The notes under the pieces were generated by a model. That model ran no database searches, was not told the DNA's origin, and saw only the letters and a program-made list of their open reading frames with translations. From Phycisphaerae bacterium (GTDB lineage Bacteria > Planctomycetota > Phycisphaerae > JAJVII01): a stretch of DNA of 6,608 nucleotides. A program made the translations under genes and the position numbers. Positions 1-5,094 of this stretch are shown piece after piece. The stretch lies in assembly GCA_028706835.1 (NCBI GenBank), contig JAQTVL010000259.1, forward strand, positions 1 to 6,608, written 5' to 3'. Position 1 is the first letter of the stretch. The number at the start of each line of letters is the position of its first letter.

Positions 1-153
1 CGAGTGCTGCTGGCCGGCCATCATCACCACCAGGTGGTCCGGGTGCTCCTCGACGATCTCGATGCCCTGCCGGCTGAGTTGGTCCATCAGCACCGCGCGC
101 AGCCGGCCGACCGTGGAGAGCGGCTGTTCGTGTCGGTCAGCATGTTCACCCAT
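1..153 (-). CDS. Hypothetical protein, 5' end only (runs off window)
   Basis: An open frame of 51 codons runs from an ATG at 153-151 to the left window edge without a stop. It begins MGEHADRHEQPLSTVGRLRA. A purine-rich AGGGAG lies five bases upstream of the ATG, which is why I chose this start. A TACAAT hexamer at 189-184 could be its -10 box, but I see no convincing -35. The visible N-terminus is hydrophilic, with no signal peptide or membrane segment, and ends in a beta-strand-like stretch (HLVVMM). I do not recognise the family from this fragment. It is divergent from the TauE gene, with a 163-bp gap. The competing frame across this stretch ends at an early stop and lacks a ribosome-binding site. 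Confidence 0.55.
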   Translation of the reverse strand, partial: MGEHADRHEQPLSTVGRLRAVLMDQLSRQGIEIVEEHPDHLVVMMAGQQHS

Positions 154-245
154 TGGCTCTCCCTGACAAATCGCAACAGCGGCATTGTAGAGTAACCGGC
201 TGCGGATTTCCCGCGCGTACTTGGACGTAGATCCCGAAGTTTGCC

Positions 246-274
246 TTGACCCGACCGGGCAAAGCCCCTAGTTT
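246..274 (+). promoter_or_regulatory. Probable sigma70-type promoter of the TauE gene
   Basis: TTGACC (246-251) and TAGTTT (269-274) are separated by exactly 17 bp and lie about 40 bp upstream of the GTG start of the permease. This is a good -35 and a moderate -10. The short inverted repeat TTTGCC (240-245) / GGCAAA (258-263) straddles the -35 and could be an operator. The call rests on pattern only. Confidence 0.4.
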
Positions 275-316
275 GCACCGGTTCTTTTTCGGGTCTCTTC
301 ACGAGCGAGGCGCGCC

Positions 317-1207
317 GTGCCATTCCAGTTGGTTCAGATCGTCGAGCTGGTGTTCGTCGGCCTGCTCGCAGGCACCATCGGCGGCCTGCTGGGCGTCGGC
401 GGGAGCATCATCATGATCCCGGCCATGGACCTGGTGCTGGGGGCCGGCCGGCAGCACCTCTACCAGGCAGCCGCCATGATCGTGAACATCTTCGTCGCCC
501 TGCCGGGGGCGGTGCAGCACTGGCGATTCGGCGCGGTTCTTCGGCCGATCATCCGCTGGCTGGTGCCTGGGGCGCTGGTTGGGGTAATCATCGGGGTGGC
601 CCTGTCGGATCGGCCTTTCTTCAAGGGCGTCAACGAAATCCGGCTGGCCAGAATCTTTGGCTGCCTGCTGGCCTACGTGACCGTCTACAACATCATGCGT
701 CTGATTCGCGGGAACAGGCTGCCCAGCATGGACGAAGCGCGGTCGATGGAACTTCCGCCGTGGCGGGTGGGGCTTGTCGGGTGCGGGATGGGCCTGGCGG
801 CCGGACTGACCGGGGTGGGCGGCGGGGCGCTGGCGGTGCCGATGCAGCAGATATTCCTGCGGATGCCGCTGAAGAATGCGATCGCCAACTCCATCTGCAC
901 GATTGCTTTCTCCGCGATCGTCGGCTCGATCTACAAGAACTCCACGCTGCACCTGCACGGCTACGGCGTCTCGGAAAGCTTCCTCATCGCCGCGGTGCTG
1001 ATCCCCTCCGCATTCATCGGAAGCTGGATCGGCGCCCGCCTGACGCACAAACTGCCGCGGACACCGGTGCGGATATTCTTCATCCTGTTCCTGTTGGCCG
1101 GAATGATCCGAATGTTCACGACCAAGCCGAAATCGGCGCCCGCGCCGAAGGCCACGACCACGGTGGTCGCGCCGACGAGTCAACCCGCGATGCACCGGGA
1201 TCAGTGA
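317..1207 (+). CDS. TauE/SafE family membrane permease
   Basis: This is a 296-residue inner-membrane protein of the TauE/SafE (sulfite exporter, COG0730) family. The family moves anions such as sulfite, sulfoacetate or other organosulfur compounds, but the substrate here cannot be read from sequence. The fold is an internal duplication, and both copies of the glycine-rich signature are visible: GTIGGLLGVGGSIIMIP (residues 19-35) and GLAAGLTGVGGGALAVP (159-175). Further hydrophobic spans lie near 53-65, 80-97, 113-129, 192-205, 221-240 and 251-267. The tail (270-296) is Ala/Pro/Thr-rich and probably soluble. The start is GTG, with GAGG six bases upstream. Length is typical for the family. It is probably monocistronic, because the next gene converges on it with only 3 bp between stop codons. 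Confidence 0.9.
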   Translation: MPFQLVQIVELVFVGLLAGTIGGLLGVGGSIIMIPAMDLVLGAGRQHLYQAAAMIVNIFVALPGAVQHWRFGAVLRPIIRWLVPGALVGVIIGVALSDRPFFKGVNEIRLARIFGCLLAYVTVYNIMRLIRGNRLPSMDEARSMELPPWRVGLVGCGMGLAAGLTGVGGGALAVPMQQIFLRMPLKNAIANSICTIAFSAIVGSIYKNSTLHLHGYGVSESFLIAAVLIPSAFIGSWIGARLTHKLPRTPVRIFFILFLLAGMIRMFTTKPKSAPAPKATTTVVAPTSQPAMHRDQ

Positions 1208-1210
1208 GGG

Positions 1211-2479
1211 TCACGCCTTCGCCATCGCCAGCCGCACCCAATTCAGCGCGAATCGGGCCGCCCTCATGCGGACGATCTCCCGCTCGCCGGGGAAGTTGTG
1301 CTGGTGTACCTCGACGCCCCCCGGCCCCGCCACCGCGATGTAGACCAGGCCGACCGGCTTGTCCGCGGTGCCGCCGCCCGGGCCGGCGATGCCGGTGATC
1401 GCCACCGACCAGTCCGCCCCGCTGGTCCGCCGGATGCCCGCCGCCATCTCGCCGGCGGTCTGGGCGCTGACCGCGCCGAATCGCTGGATCGTGTCGGGCC
1501 GCACGCCCAGCCGGGCGGTCTTCGACGCGTTCGAGTACGTCACCACCGACTCGACGAAATAATCGCTGCTGCCCGGCACTGCCGTAATCAACTGCGACAC
1601 CAGCCCGCCGGTGCAACTCTCCGCGGTCGCGAGCTTCTGCCCGGCGGCCCGAAGCCGGTCGCCGAGGACAGATTCGAGCGTCTGCGCATCCCGGCCGAAG
1701 CACAGCGTCGGCCCCAGTCGATCGACCACCTGGCGGTCGGCTTCGTCGAGCATCGCCGCCGCCTCGGCCCGCGTGGCCGCCCGGGTGTAGATTCGCACCG
1801 ACACCGAGCCGGCCGACGCCGTCGTGCCGATCTCCGGATTCTTGCCGCGGGCGAGCAGGTCGCCCAGCCGGCCGGCCAGGTCCGACTCGCCGATGCCGAA
1901 CGTGTGGATCGTGCGGACGAGCAGGGCCCCCTCGCCGCCGAGTTTCTCGCGCACGACCGGGGCGACCGCGGCTGCGAACATATTCCGCATCTCGTGCGGC
2001 ACGCCGGGCAGGCAGAAGCACTCCGCGCCCTGCCACGCGAACCACAACCCCGGGGCGGTGCCCCAGTCGTTGCGGATCATGCTGGCTGACCGCGGCGCCA
2101 TCGCCTGCACGTGATTGGCGGGCGCCATCGGCCGATTGAACCGCCTGAACCACTCGGCCACCTGCGCCAGCGAGTCAGGCCGGAGTTCCAGCGGCTCGCC
2201 GAGCAGCGCCGCCACCGCGTCGCGGGTCAGATCATCCGGCGTCGGCCCAAGCCCGCCGGTGAGCACGACCCAACCCGCCAGTTCCGCGCACTGCGCGATG
2301 GCCTCGGTGGTCGCCGCGGTATCGTCCGGCACGGTGACATGCCGCACGACGGACACGCCGAGTTGCCCAAGTTCCTGGCTAAGCCAGGCGGAATTGGTGT
2401 CGACAATCTTCCCGGTGATAAGCTCATCGCCGCAGGAGATGATGGCCGCGAGAAGGGATTTCTTGACTGCCTTGGACAT
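1211..2479 (-). CDS. cinA: CinA-family protein: MoCF-like N-domain plus NMN amidohydrolase (PncC) C-domain
   Basis: This is a full-length, 422-residue CinA-type protein. The N-terminal COG1058 domain (about 10-180) shows GDELITG (17-23), TGGLGPTPDD (74-83) and LPGVPHEM (157-164). In characterised homologues this domain acts on ADP-ribose or related pyrophosphates. The C-terminal domain (about 265-420) shows AESCTGG (286-292), VVTYSNASK (312-320) and TGIAGPGGGT (362-371). These are the PncC hallmarks for deamidating nicotinamide mononucleotide to nicotinate mononucleotide in pyridine-nucleotide salvage. The Ser, Tyr and Lys usually linked to catalysis are present (S288, Y315, K320). The older name refers to competence and damage induction, but nothing here shows such regulation. 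The ATG has only a weak upstream GGGCAGCG, so translation may depend on the upstream gene run. It is the last gene of the minus-strand run and is separated from ychF by the GxxExxY cassette. Confidence 0.93.
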   Translation of the reverse strand: MSKAVKKSLLAAIISCGDELITGKIVDTNSAWLSQELGQLGVSVVRHVTVPDDTAATTEAIAQCAELAGWVVLTGGLGPTPDDLTRDAVAALLGEPLELRPDSLAQVAEWFRRFNRPMAPANHVQAMAPRSASMIRNDWGTAPGLWFAWQGAECFCLPGVPHEMRNMFAAAVAPVVREKLGGEGALLVRTIHTFGIGESDLAGRLGDLLARGKNPEIGTTASAGSVSVRIYTRAATRAEAAAMLDEADRQVVDRLGPTLCFGRDAQTLESVLGDRLRAAGQKLATAESCTGGLVSQLITAVPGSSDYFVESVVTYSNASKTARLGVRPDTIQRFGAVSAQTAGEMAAGIRRTSGADWSVAITGIAGPGGGTADKPVGLVYIAVAGPGGVEVHQHNFPGEREIVRMRAARFALNWVRLAMAKA

Positions 2480-2504
2480 GTTCGCTGCCCAAAAAATGCG
2501 AATG

Positions 2505-2534
2505 AACCGCCGATGAACGCCGACGAACGCCGAT
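2505..2534 (+). repeat. Left arm of perfect 30-bp inverted repeat
   Basis: It is the exact reverse complement of 2951-2980. The arm is built of three decamers that differ from one another at one to three positions, based on GCCGATGAAC/GCCGACGAAC. The last base overlaps the TGA stop codon of the GxxExxY gene. Identity does not extend into the flanks on either side. Confidence 0.9.
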
Positions 2535-2917
2535 CAGAAATCATTGACAATGCGTTTCACGGCGACCTTTGTCTCGTTGAAGTTGAGAAGCAGGCATACC
2601 TTGTGGCCGGTTGCTCGGAGATAGTTCAGGCACTGGGCCATGTGTACGTCGTCCAACGCCTTGACGACTTTCAACTCGATGGTAACCGGTCCATCCGTCA
2701 GGATGTCGGCGAAGTACTCTCCGACCACTACGCCGTCGTAGAGCACTCTAACGGGCGCCTGCTGCTGGACGTTCAGCCCCGCCTTGCGGAGTTCGTGCGC
2801 CAGGGCATTCTCATACACTTTCTCAAGAAACCCCGTTCCAAGCACGTTGCTGACCCGATATGCGCACCCAATAATCGTCTTGGTGATCTCATCCAGTCGC
2901 GATTGTTCCGCATTCAT
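2534..2917 (-). CDS. GxxExxY protein (PDDEXK_3-like)
   Basis: This 127-residue protein is of the GxxExxY family, about normal length. The naming motif is present as GFLEKVY (G29, E32, Y35). The likely nuclease-fold core follows: D71 in the YFADIL strand, the E81-L-K83 pair, and Q95 in a QCLNYL helix, which matches a PDDEXK-type active site. The cellular role of the family is not established. Members are best known as ORFs inside 23S rRNA intervening sequences and as scattered repeat-associated genes in environmental bacteria. The start ATG follows a purine-rich stretch with GGGG and AGAG. The gene lies between ychF and cinA in the same orientation and is enclosed by a perfect 30-bp inverted repeat. 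Its base composition is less GC-rich than its neighbours, consistent with acquisition. Family assignment is confident; function is unknown. Confidence 0.9.
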   Translation of the reverse strand: MNAEQSRLDEITKTIIGCAYRVSNVLGTGFLEKVYENALAHELRKAGLNVQQQAPVRVLYDGVVVGEYFADILTDGPVTIELKVVKALDDVHMAQCLNYLRATGHKVCLLLNFNETKVAVKRIVNDF

Positions 2918-2950
2918 TCTCTTTCCCCTTCTCTCTTTCGTCTTGAATTC

Positions 2951-2980
2951 ATCGGCGTTCGTCGGCGTTCATCGGCGGTT
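2951..2980 (-). repeat. Right arm of perfect 30-bp inverted repeat
   Basis: The arm has three decamers in series, ATCGGCGTTC, GTCGGCGTTC and ATCGGCGGTT, and matches the reverse complement of 2505-2534 at all 30 positions. It lies upstream of the GxxExxY start and 15 bp past the ychF stop. Confidence 0.9.
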
Positions 2981-2995
2981 AGTCATCTTCGCCGT

Positions 2996-4069
2996 TCACA
3001 CCGCGAAGCGGATCACCACCAGATCGCCGTCCTGCATCAGGTAGCTCTTGCCTTCGAGCTTGAACTTGCCGGCGTCGCGGCAGCCCTTGATATCGCCGTG
3101 GTCGGCGAAGTCCTGCCAGTGGACGATCTCCGCGCGGATGAACCCGCGGGCCAGGTCGCTGTGGATCGCGCCGGCCGCGGTCACCGCGTCGGCGCCGGCG
3201 GCAATCGGCCAGGCGCGGCACTCGTCTTCGCCGTAGGTCAGGAACACGATCATCCGGCAGGCGGCCAGGCACGCCCGCGCCAGCCGATTCACCGCCGGCT
3301 CCGTCAGCCCGTATTCCTTGAGGAACGTTTCCTCCTCTTCCGGGCCGAGGTCAGCCAGTTCCGCCTCCAGCGTGGCGGCCAGGTCGAGCACCTCGGCGGC
3401 GGCGTTGCGCATCTCGTCCGGCACCGGCGGCGGCGAGGCTAACTGGTTCTCGCCCAGGTTACGCACCACGACGATCGACTTCTGCGTCAGCAGGCCGAAA
3501 CTGCGGAGTTCCTTCTCTTCGTCGGCTGTCAGCACGCCGGACAGCGGCTTCTCGTTCTCCAGCGCCTCGACGCACCGCTGGAGCAGCGCCAGTTCGTGCT
3601 CCATCGCCTTGGTGCGGTTCGGCTTGGTCAGGCTGACCTTCACCTTGTCGATGCGGTTGGTGATCGTCTGGAGGTCGGACAGCAGGAACTCGCTGTGCAA
3701 CTCGCGCCAGTCGGCCTGCGGGTCCACGCGGTCGCGATACGCGAACACGTCGCCGCCCTCGAACGCCCGCAGCACGACGACCAGTGCGTCGGCCTGCCGC
3801 AGTATCGGCAGATGCCGGGCGGATTCCGTGCGAGCGGCGTCGGTGTCGAAGCCCAGGCCTGGCACGTCGACGAACTCGATCTGTGCCGGCACCTTCTTCC
3901 TGGGCTTGAAGATTTCGGTCAGCTTGTCCAGCCGGGGGTCGGGCACCTTGACCATGGCGACCGACTCGGCGTCGGGCCGGGTGCCGGCGGCGGACCGGCC
4001 GCCGGCGATCAGCGAGCGGAGCAGCGTGGTCTTTCCGGAAAAAGGCAATCCTGCCAGGGCGATCTTCAA
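2996..4069 (-). CDS. ychF: YchF/OLA1-like P-loop ATPase with C-terminal TGS domain, variant form
   Basis: This 357-residue protein is close to the family's usual length of about 363. The P-loop is GLPFSGKTT (7-15). VPDPRLDKLTEIFKP (42-56) is a YchF signature, and the G3 region reads DVPGL (68-72). The G4 position is NLGE (204-207), i.e. NxxE rather than NKxD, the feature that lets YchF prefer ATP over GTP. A coiled segment lies around 125-175. The C-terminal DUF933/TGS domain (about 275-356) has ARGFIRAEIV and LMQDGDLVVIRF. YchF proteins bind ribosomes and act in stress and translation control. Two oddities: the P-loop is SGKTT instead of the usual NVGKST, and the glycine-rich GASKGEGLGN stretch normally following G3 is absent, so this may be a paralogous subfamily. 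I chose the TTG start because AGGAGA lies five bases upstream and family homology begins there. The long upstream extension overlaps the MarR gene out of frame. Confidence 0.85.
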   Translation of the reverse strand: MKIALAGLPFSGKTTLLRSLIAGGRSAAGTRPDAESVAMVKVPDPRLDKLTEIFKPRKKVPAQIEFVDVPGLGFDTDAARTESARHLPILRQADALVVVLRAFEGGDVFAYRDRVDPQADWRELHSEFLLSDLQTITNRIDKVKVSLTKPNRTKAMEHELALLQRCVEALENEKPLSGVLTADEEKELRSFGLLTQKSIVVVRNLGENQLASPPPVPDEMRNAAAEVLDLAATLEAELADLGPEEEETFLKEYGLTEPAVNRLARACLAACRMIVFLTYGEDECRAWPIAAGADAVTAAGAIHSDLARGFIRAEIVHWQDFADHGDIKGCRDAGKFKLEGKSYLMQDGDLVVIRFAV

Positions 4070-4074
4070 GGTCG

Positions 4075-4080
4075 TCTCCT
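4075..4080 (-). promoter_or_regulatory. Ribosome-binding site fixing the TTG start of the YchF-like gene
   Basis: AGGAGA on the minus strand lies 5 bases before the TTG at 4069-4067. No ATG or GTG near the start of homology has comparable support, so this site decides the start. Confidence 0.75.
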
Positions 4081-4137
4081 GATGCTTGGGTTCAATGAAA
4101 TCGCGGGGATCAAGTATAGCGTCCGGGCGGCTGGCGG

Positions 4138-4659
4138 CTACTGTTCGGCGACAGCCAGTTCGCCCATCTTCTGGCGGATCACGCGGATGACACGCATGAA
4201 GTCCGCCAGGTCGCGGTCGGGCAGGTGGCTGAGCATGTCGACTGTTTGCGACAGCCTGGCGTTGCGGAATTCGTTGCGGGCCTTTCGGCCGGCGTCGGTG
4301 AGCGCGACGTCGACCTTGCGTTTGTCCTTCGGGTTGATCGCGCAGGAAATCAGCGGACGGTCGAGGCCGCTTTCCAGCGAACGGATGATCCGCGACATCT
4401 GCGCCGGCAGCACGCCGATCTGCCGCTGGATTTGGCCGACGGTCATGGTGCTCTGCCGGCCGAGCAGGTCGAGCGTGAGGAACTCCGTCTCGGACAGGTC
4501 CGGATGGCCGCCGGCCTTGCTCTGCTGCCGCATCTGCCAGGCGGAGGTGGAGATGGCGAAGATTTCCTCGGCCATGGCCAGCACGGCTGCCCGCCGCTGG
4601 GGCGAGGGCGTGGCGTAGTCCGTCGAGTCGGGCGGGGCGGCCTGGAGGTTCTTTTTCAC
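4138..4659 (-). CDS. MarR-family winged-helix transcriptional regulator
   Basis: This 173-residue protein has the MarR layout. An N-terminal helix (about 22-48) should form part of the dimer interface. Next come LSETEFLTLDLL (55-66), the helix-turn-helix TVGQIQRQIG...QMSRIIRSLE (73-96), the wing NPKDKRKVDVALTDAG (109-124), and two C-terminal helices. MarR proteins are usually dimeric, ligand-responsive repressors; neither ligand nor targets can be read here. It is the first gene of the minus-strand run and sits 68 bp upstream of the YchF-like gene. It is divergent from the MEMO gene across the repeat module, so it may act on its own promoter. The GTG start is the most upstream possible, since a TAG lies three codons before it. 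There is no Shine-Dalgarno sequence, which fits either a leaderless message or an internal start (ATG at residue 29). Confidence 0.88.
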   Translation of the reverse strand: MKKNLQAAPPDSTDYATPSPQRRAAVLAMAEEIFAISTSAWQMRQQSKAGGHPDLSETEFLTLDLLGRQSTMTVGQIQRQIGVLPAQMSRIIRSLESGLDRPLISCAINPKDKRKVDVALTDAGRKARNEFRNARLSQTVDMLSHLPDRDLADFMRVIRVIRQKMGELAVAEQ

Positions 4660-4668
4660 GCTGTACTA

Positions 4669-4696
4669 ATGATATCGTTCGGCGAAAAATCATCAA
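4669..4696 (-). promoter_or_regulatory. Possible promoter of the MarR gene
   Basis: On the minus strand, TTGATG (4696-4691) and TATCAT (4674-4669) are 16 bp apart in an AT-rich patch unlike the rest of the window. The -10 ends only 9 bases before the GTG start codon. Transcription would therefore begin almost at the start codon, matching the missing ribosome-binding site. Confidence 0.35.
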
Positions 4697-4715
4697 ATGT
4701 TAAATAGTTAGGGGC

Positions 4716-4747
4716 AATTCGGAATGTGGAATTCGGAATTCGGAATG
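4716..4747 (+). repeat. Outer inverted repeat, left arm
   Basis: It consists of tandem GGAATTC/GGAATG-type units. It pairs without gaps with 5017-5048 at 29 of 32 positions. The same unit is repeated about three times within the arm. Confidence 0.75.
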
Positions 4748-4752
4748 AAGCG

Positions 4753-4826
4753 GGATGGACACGGATTTCACGGATTACACTGTTGTGCTCTAACTGGAAT
4801 CCGCTCCGTGTAGTCCGTGTTGATCC
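4753..4826. repeat. Separate imperfect inverted repeat within the left side of the module
   Basis: A left arm at 4753-4776, carrying GGACACGGATTTCACGGATT, is imperfectly inverted at 4798-4826, which carries CCGTGTAGTCCGTGTTGATC. The spacer is about 21 bp. This segment has no counterpart on the right side of the larger module, so it looks like a later insertion. Confidence 0.55.
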
Positions 4827-4881
4827 TCCCTCTTCCATTCGGGTGCGGCAAGAGTTGGTGGCATGGTTGCCAATCCATCTT

Positions 4882-4973
4882 TTTGTGGAGTGCGGTAGCG
4901 CAGCTACCGCTTTGGAGGGCAGGCGCGACGTTACACAGCCCAAAGCGGTAGCTGCGCTACCGCACTCCACAAA
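4882..4973. repeat. REPIN-like perfect 34-bp inverted repeat, 24-bp loop
   Basis: Arms 4882-4915 and 4940-4973 are exact reverse complements. Each arm contains a smaller palindrome: GCGGTAGC, a 3-base loop (GCA left, TGC right), then GCTACCGC (4892-4910 and 4945-4963). Two small REP-like hairpins in opposite orientation is the organisation of a REPIN. The RNA could fold either as one 34-bp stem or as two 8-bp hairpins. No RAYT transposase gene lies in the window. Confidence 0.8.
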
Positions 4974-5016
4974 CGGCGAAGAATTACCATTGCCACCGAA
5001 TCTTGCCACGCCCATC

Positions 5017-5048
5017 CATTCCGCATTTCGAATTCCGCATTCCGAATT
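5017..5048 (-). repeat. Outer inverted repeat, right arm
   Basis: It consists of tandem CATTCCG/GAATTCC units and is the reverse complement of 4716-4747 with three mismatches. It ends 46 bp upstream of the MEMO start codon. Confidence 0.75.
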
Positions 5049-5083
5049 CCTGTCGGGCGCGGTACCATGGAGCCACCCCTATC

Positions 5084-5087
5084 GGAG
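5084..5087 (+). promoter_or_regulatory. Ribosome-binding site fixing the MEMO start
   Basis: GGAG lies seven bases before the ATG at 5095. The MEMO family homology begins immediately after this ATG, whereas the in-frame sequence further upstream translates the repeat module. This site therefore decides the start. Confidence 0.75.
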
Positions 5088-5094
5088 CCCCATC

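Larger units (their letters stand above)
2505..2980. mobile_element. Candidate inverted-repeat-bounded GxxExxY cassette
   Basis: A 476-bp unit is bounded by a perfect 30-bp inverted repeat and contains just one gene, the GxxExxY protein. It begins 25 bp upstream of the cinA start and ends 15 bp beyond the ychF stop. Removing it would leave a gap of about 40 bp, ordinary for an operon. The enclosed gene is visibly less GC-rich at third codon positions than its neighbours. I see no transposase and no clear target-site duplication, so mobility is inferred from architecture. It could instead be a repeat-flanked resident gene. Confidence 0.45.
4716..5048. repeat. 333-bp nested inverted-repeat module, no gene
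   Basis: This stretch fills most of the 435-bp gap between the divergent MarR and MEMO genes. I see no coding region in it: the frames that cross it translate as low-complexity repeats. Three inverted-repeat shells share one centre near 4928: outer 4716-4747 / 5017-5048, middle 4841-4866 / 4987-5013 (22 of 26 positions with one gap), and inner 4882-4915 / 4940-4973 (perfect). The left side is longer because a separate repeat segment (about 4748-4840) lies between its outer and middle shells. The module ends 46 bp before the MEMO start, so any MEMO promoter lies in or beside it. Confidence 0.7.

Noticed and set aside
299..1195. Minus-strand frame of 298 codons opposite the permease
   Set aside because: Its composition is dominated by Arg, His, Asp and Gln with no motif, whereas the plus strand gives a clear TauE/SafE protein.
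1116..2153. Minus-strand frame of 345 codons within cinA
   Set aside because: It is an Arg/Gly-rich alternative frame of the CinA gene, which retains all family motifs in its own frame.
2505..2980. CRISPR or tandem-repeat array based on the reiterated decamers
   Set aside because: There are only three decamers per arm with no unique spacers between them, and the arms are inverted rather than direct.
2111..3442. Long plus-strand open frame of 443 codons
   Set aside because: It is antisense to cinA, the GxxExxY gene and ychF, crosses the inverted repeats, and translates to His/Arg-rich sequence typical of GC-rich shadow frames.
4112..4117. TATACT on the minus strand as a -10 box for ychF
   Set aside because: No acceptable -35 hexamer lies 16-18 bp upstream, and the gene probably shares the MarR transcript.
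4070..4696. 209-residue N-terminal extension of the YchF-like reading frame
   Set aside because: It overlaps the MarR gene in another frame, translates as Arg/Pro-rich shadow sequence, and family homology begins at the TTG with its own AGGAGA site.
4726..5094. In-frame upstream extension of the MEMO gene
   Set aside because: It runs through the inverted-repeat module and has no family homology. The ATG at 5095 has GGAG at proper spacing and starts exactly at the MEMO signature.
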